Part shown: piece by piece, positions 13,263 to 14,867 of the stretch | Position numbering within the stretch: position 1 is the first letter of the stretch | Layout of the letters: the number at the start of each line of letters is the position of its first letter | NCBI GenBank assembly: GCA_910587105.1 | Contig: CAJUMB010000073.1 | Location: 1 to 14,867, forward strand | DNA length: 14,867 bases | Direction: 5' to 3' | DNA from: an uncultured Lachnospiraceae bacterium | GTDB taxonomy: Bacteria; Bacillota; Clostridia; Lachnospirales; Lachnospiraceae | The notes under the pieces: model-generated | Told to the model about the DNA's origin: nothing | Databases searched by the model: none | Seen by the model: the letters and a program-made list of their open reading frames with translations, nothing else | Made by a program: the position numbers and the translations under genes

Positions 13263-14867
13263 ATGCTCAAACAAGATTATTATAACAACTTTTTTGATAT
13301 AGGGCAACAAAAAATCAACTTCAGTTTCTATGAATTGGGTTTACCCGACGACGATCCAGTCTATACCCTGAAAAAAGTAATGGAGGAATTAGATTTTTCT
13401 GGCCTTCTGGCCTGCTATTCAGATAAGGGAAGAACCGGGTATAATCCAATCATGTTGTATGCTGTGGTTACTTACGCAAATATGCGTGGAGTCCGGGCGG
13501 TTGACCGTATTGTGGATCTGTGCCGGAGGGATCTTGCCTTTATCTGGCTGACCAAAGGGCAGAAGCCCCATAGAGATGCTTTTTATGACTTTAAAGGAAA
13601 AAAATTGACGGGGGAAATCCTGGATGAATTGAACCATCAGTTTATGCGCCGCCTGCAAAAGGAAGGACTCCTTACTCTGAAAGAACTCTACATTGATGGG
13701 ACAAAGATTGAAGCGAATGCAAACCGATATACGTTTGTCTGGCGTGGAAGCATAAACTATCATCTTGCCGGTCTTTTGGACACCATAGATGCCCTTTATA
13801 CAAAGTACAACGCATTTTTGTATGAGAATGAATATGGACCAAAATACGATCTTGGAGAAGCACGGATGTTCATGATCGAGGGGATGGAAAAGGTCAGGAA
13901 AGTGATCGAAGAAAACAGGCGGCGGAAACTGACAAAGCATAAGAAACTCTCGAACAATACCCTCATTGAGATTGATCATTGTTCTCCGCTTGAAATCTTA
14001 AAACTGCAGGAGAATCTGGTGGAGATTGCAAAAGGCGAAGGGATTCTGTTTGTCAGCGGAAAGGGAAAGCATAAATCAGAGCTCCAGAAGCTTTATGAGG
14101 AACTGGAAGAATGCGGCAGGCGTCTTATGGAATATAAGGAATGCTTTGAGATTATGGGGAAAGACCGTAACAGCTATTCCAAGACGGATCTGGAAGCAAC
14201 GTTCATGCGGATGAAAGAGGACCATATGCTGAATGGGCAGTTGAAGCCGGCATACAATGTCCAGATCGCGGTAGAGAATTACTTCATTATCCATAGTTAT
14301 GTGAGCAGCGACCGGACGGATTACAATACGCTGATCCCTGTTTTGGAGAAGCATCAGAGAGCATTCGGAGATACCCTGGAGGCAGTGACTGCCGACAGCG
14401 GCTACTGCAGCGAAAAGAATCTGATGTATCTGGAGAAGAACGGAATCCAAAGCTATATCAAACTCCAGGATCATGAGAAACGGAAGACCCGGGCATACAA
14501 GGAAGAGATCGGAAAGTATTACAACATGACATACGCCGTCTTTGAAGATGAGCATTATTACATCTGCCATGACGGAAGAGAACTGCGCCATATCCGGACA
14601 GAAAGCAGAGAACAGGCTGGATATACCCAGACGTTTGAGGTATACGGATGTGCGGACTGCAGCGGCTGTGAGCACAAAGCGAAGTGTCTTTATAAATATG
14701 ATGCCGAAAAGAAACCGGATCGAAGTAAGGTCATGAAGATCAACGAACGATGGGAAAAACTGAAAGAAGAATCCAATGCAAACATCCAGAGTGAGACGGG
14801 TATCCGGAAACGGCAGACACGCTCCATCCAGACGGAAGGACACTTTGGGGACATAAAAGAAAACGAG
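13263..14867 (+). CDS. IS1182-family DDE transposase, partial (3' end outside window)
   Basis: An open frame of 535 codons, without stop, continuing beyond the right edge. It starts MLKQDYYNNFFDIGQQ. The N-terminal part (about 25-125) is the DUF772-type helix-rich DNA-binding domain with YNPIMLYAVVTYANMRGVR. The catalytic triad fits DDE: Asp145 in LYIDGTKIEANANRY, Asp378 in VTADSGYCSEKNL, and Glu525 in SIQTEGHFGDIKENE. Between the second Asp and the Glu is a cysteine group, Cys463, Cys466, Cys469 and Cys475, seen in many IS1182 transposases. The central region (about 205-300) is a charged helical insert. No frameshift or stop interrupts the part seen, so it could be active. There is no Shine-Dalgarno site before the ATG, and the predicted promoter suggests a leaderless mRNA. 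Confidence 0.92.
   Translation, partial: MLKQDYYNNFFDIGQQKINFSFYELGLPDDDPVYTLKKVMEELDFSGLLACYSDKGRTGYNPIMLYAVVTYANMRGVRAVDRIVDLCRRDLAFIWLTKGQKPHRDAFYDFKGKKLTGEILDELNHQFMRRLQKEGLLTLKELYIDGTKIEANANRYTFVWRGSINYHLAGLLDTIDALYTKYNAFLYENEYGPKYDLGEARMFMIEGMEKVRKVIEENRRRKLTKHKKLSNNTLIEIDHCSPLEILKLQENLVEIAKGEGILFVSGKGKHKSELQKLYEELEECGRRLMEYKECFEIMGKDRNSYSKTDLEATFMRMKEDHMLNGQLKPAYNVQIAVENYFIIHSYVSSDRTDYNTLIPVLEKHQRAFGDTLEAVTADSGYCSEKNLMYLEKNGIQSYIKLQDHEKRKTRAYKEEIGKYYNMTYAVFEDEHYYICHDGRELRHIRTESREQAGYTQTFEVYGCADCSGCEHKAKCLYKYDAEKKPDRSKVMKINERWEKLKEESNANIQSETGIRKRQTRSIQTEGHFGDIKENE

Larger units (their letters stand above)
13117..14867 (+). mobile_element. IS1182-type insertion sequence, left part; right end outside the window
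   Basis: The element is defined by its transposase (13263 to the edge). The left boundary is inferred: GGGGGCTGTCGGGAAAT at 13117-13133 has the G-rich start followed by CTGT that is common at ends of this type of element. The right terminal repeat and the target duplication lie outside, so the exact boundary and the completeness of the element cannot be verified. The insertion is just behind the RND stop codon and does not interrupt any gene seen here. Confidence 0.65.

Noticed and set aside
14076..14843. A 255-codon open frame on the minus strand inside the transposase
   Set aside because: The plus strand encodes a full DDE transposase with motifs throughout; the antisense product has no recognisable features.

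Overview
The window looks like chromosome from a low-to-mid G+C, endospore-forming member of the Clostridia, most likely Lachnospiraceae. Reasons: the gene order ireB-ruvX-yrzB followed by trmR and trhP matches the yrzL-yrrK-yrzB...yrrM-yrrO cluster of Bacillus subtilis; there is a sporulation sigma factor K; RNase J has a long basic N-terminal tail; Shine-Dalgarno sites are strong and of the AGGAGG type; and TTG and GTG starts occur. Genus cannot be assigned from the sequence alone.

Layout. Positions 1-212 hold no gene I can support. A small HPr-like gene runs leftward (213-446), with its own promoter (489-517) and intrinsic terminator (159-188). A 300-base divergent spacer with four ATTGTAA/TTACAAT words leads to mtaB (748-2106), a tRNA methylthiotransferase. 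A clear SigA-type promoter at 2116-2144 starts a tightly packed run of nine rightward genes: ireB, ruvX, yrzB (DUF1292), a Fur-family regulator, RNase J, a YlbF-family protein, a membrane protein carrying only the non-catalytic N-terminal part of MltG, trmR and trhP (to 8318). sigK lies convergently (8292-8918) and overlaps the 3' end of trhP by 27 bases. A 169-base divergent spacer carries a SigK-type promoter for sigK on one strand and an extended -10 promoter for the next gene on the other. That gene (9088-13110) encodes a 1340-residue RND exporter with an inserted coiled coil of about 300 residues. Immediately after it, from about 13117 to the right edge, is the left part of an IS1182-type insertion sequence, whose transposase runs off the window.

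How the genes fit together. The long operon is dominated by RNA and translation quality functions. TrhP and TrmR are the hydroxylation and methylation steps for wobble uridine 34, and mtaB upstream adds the ms2 group of ms2t6A37. RNase J and the YlbF-family protein point to mRNA processing. IreB is a known substrate of a PASTA Ser/Thr kinase, and the MltG-like fragment sits where MltG, a cell-wall enzyme, is found in B. subtilis. SigK and the RND pump are separate units.

The items most worth a second look are the coiled coil placed inside the porter domain of the RND protein, the MltG-like protein with no catalytic domain, the HPr-like protein with Asp at the phospho-His position, the SigK-type promoter of sigK together with the absence of a pro-sequence, and the hairpins and apparently leaderless start of the insertion sequence. 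I found no CRISPR array, tRNA or rRNA gene, and no clearly undescribed multi-gene system.
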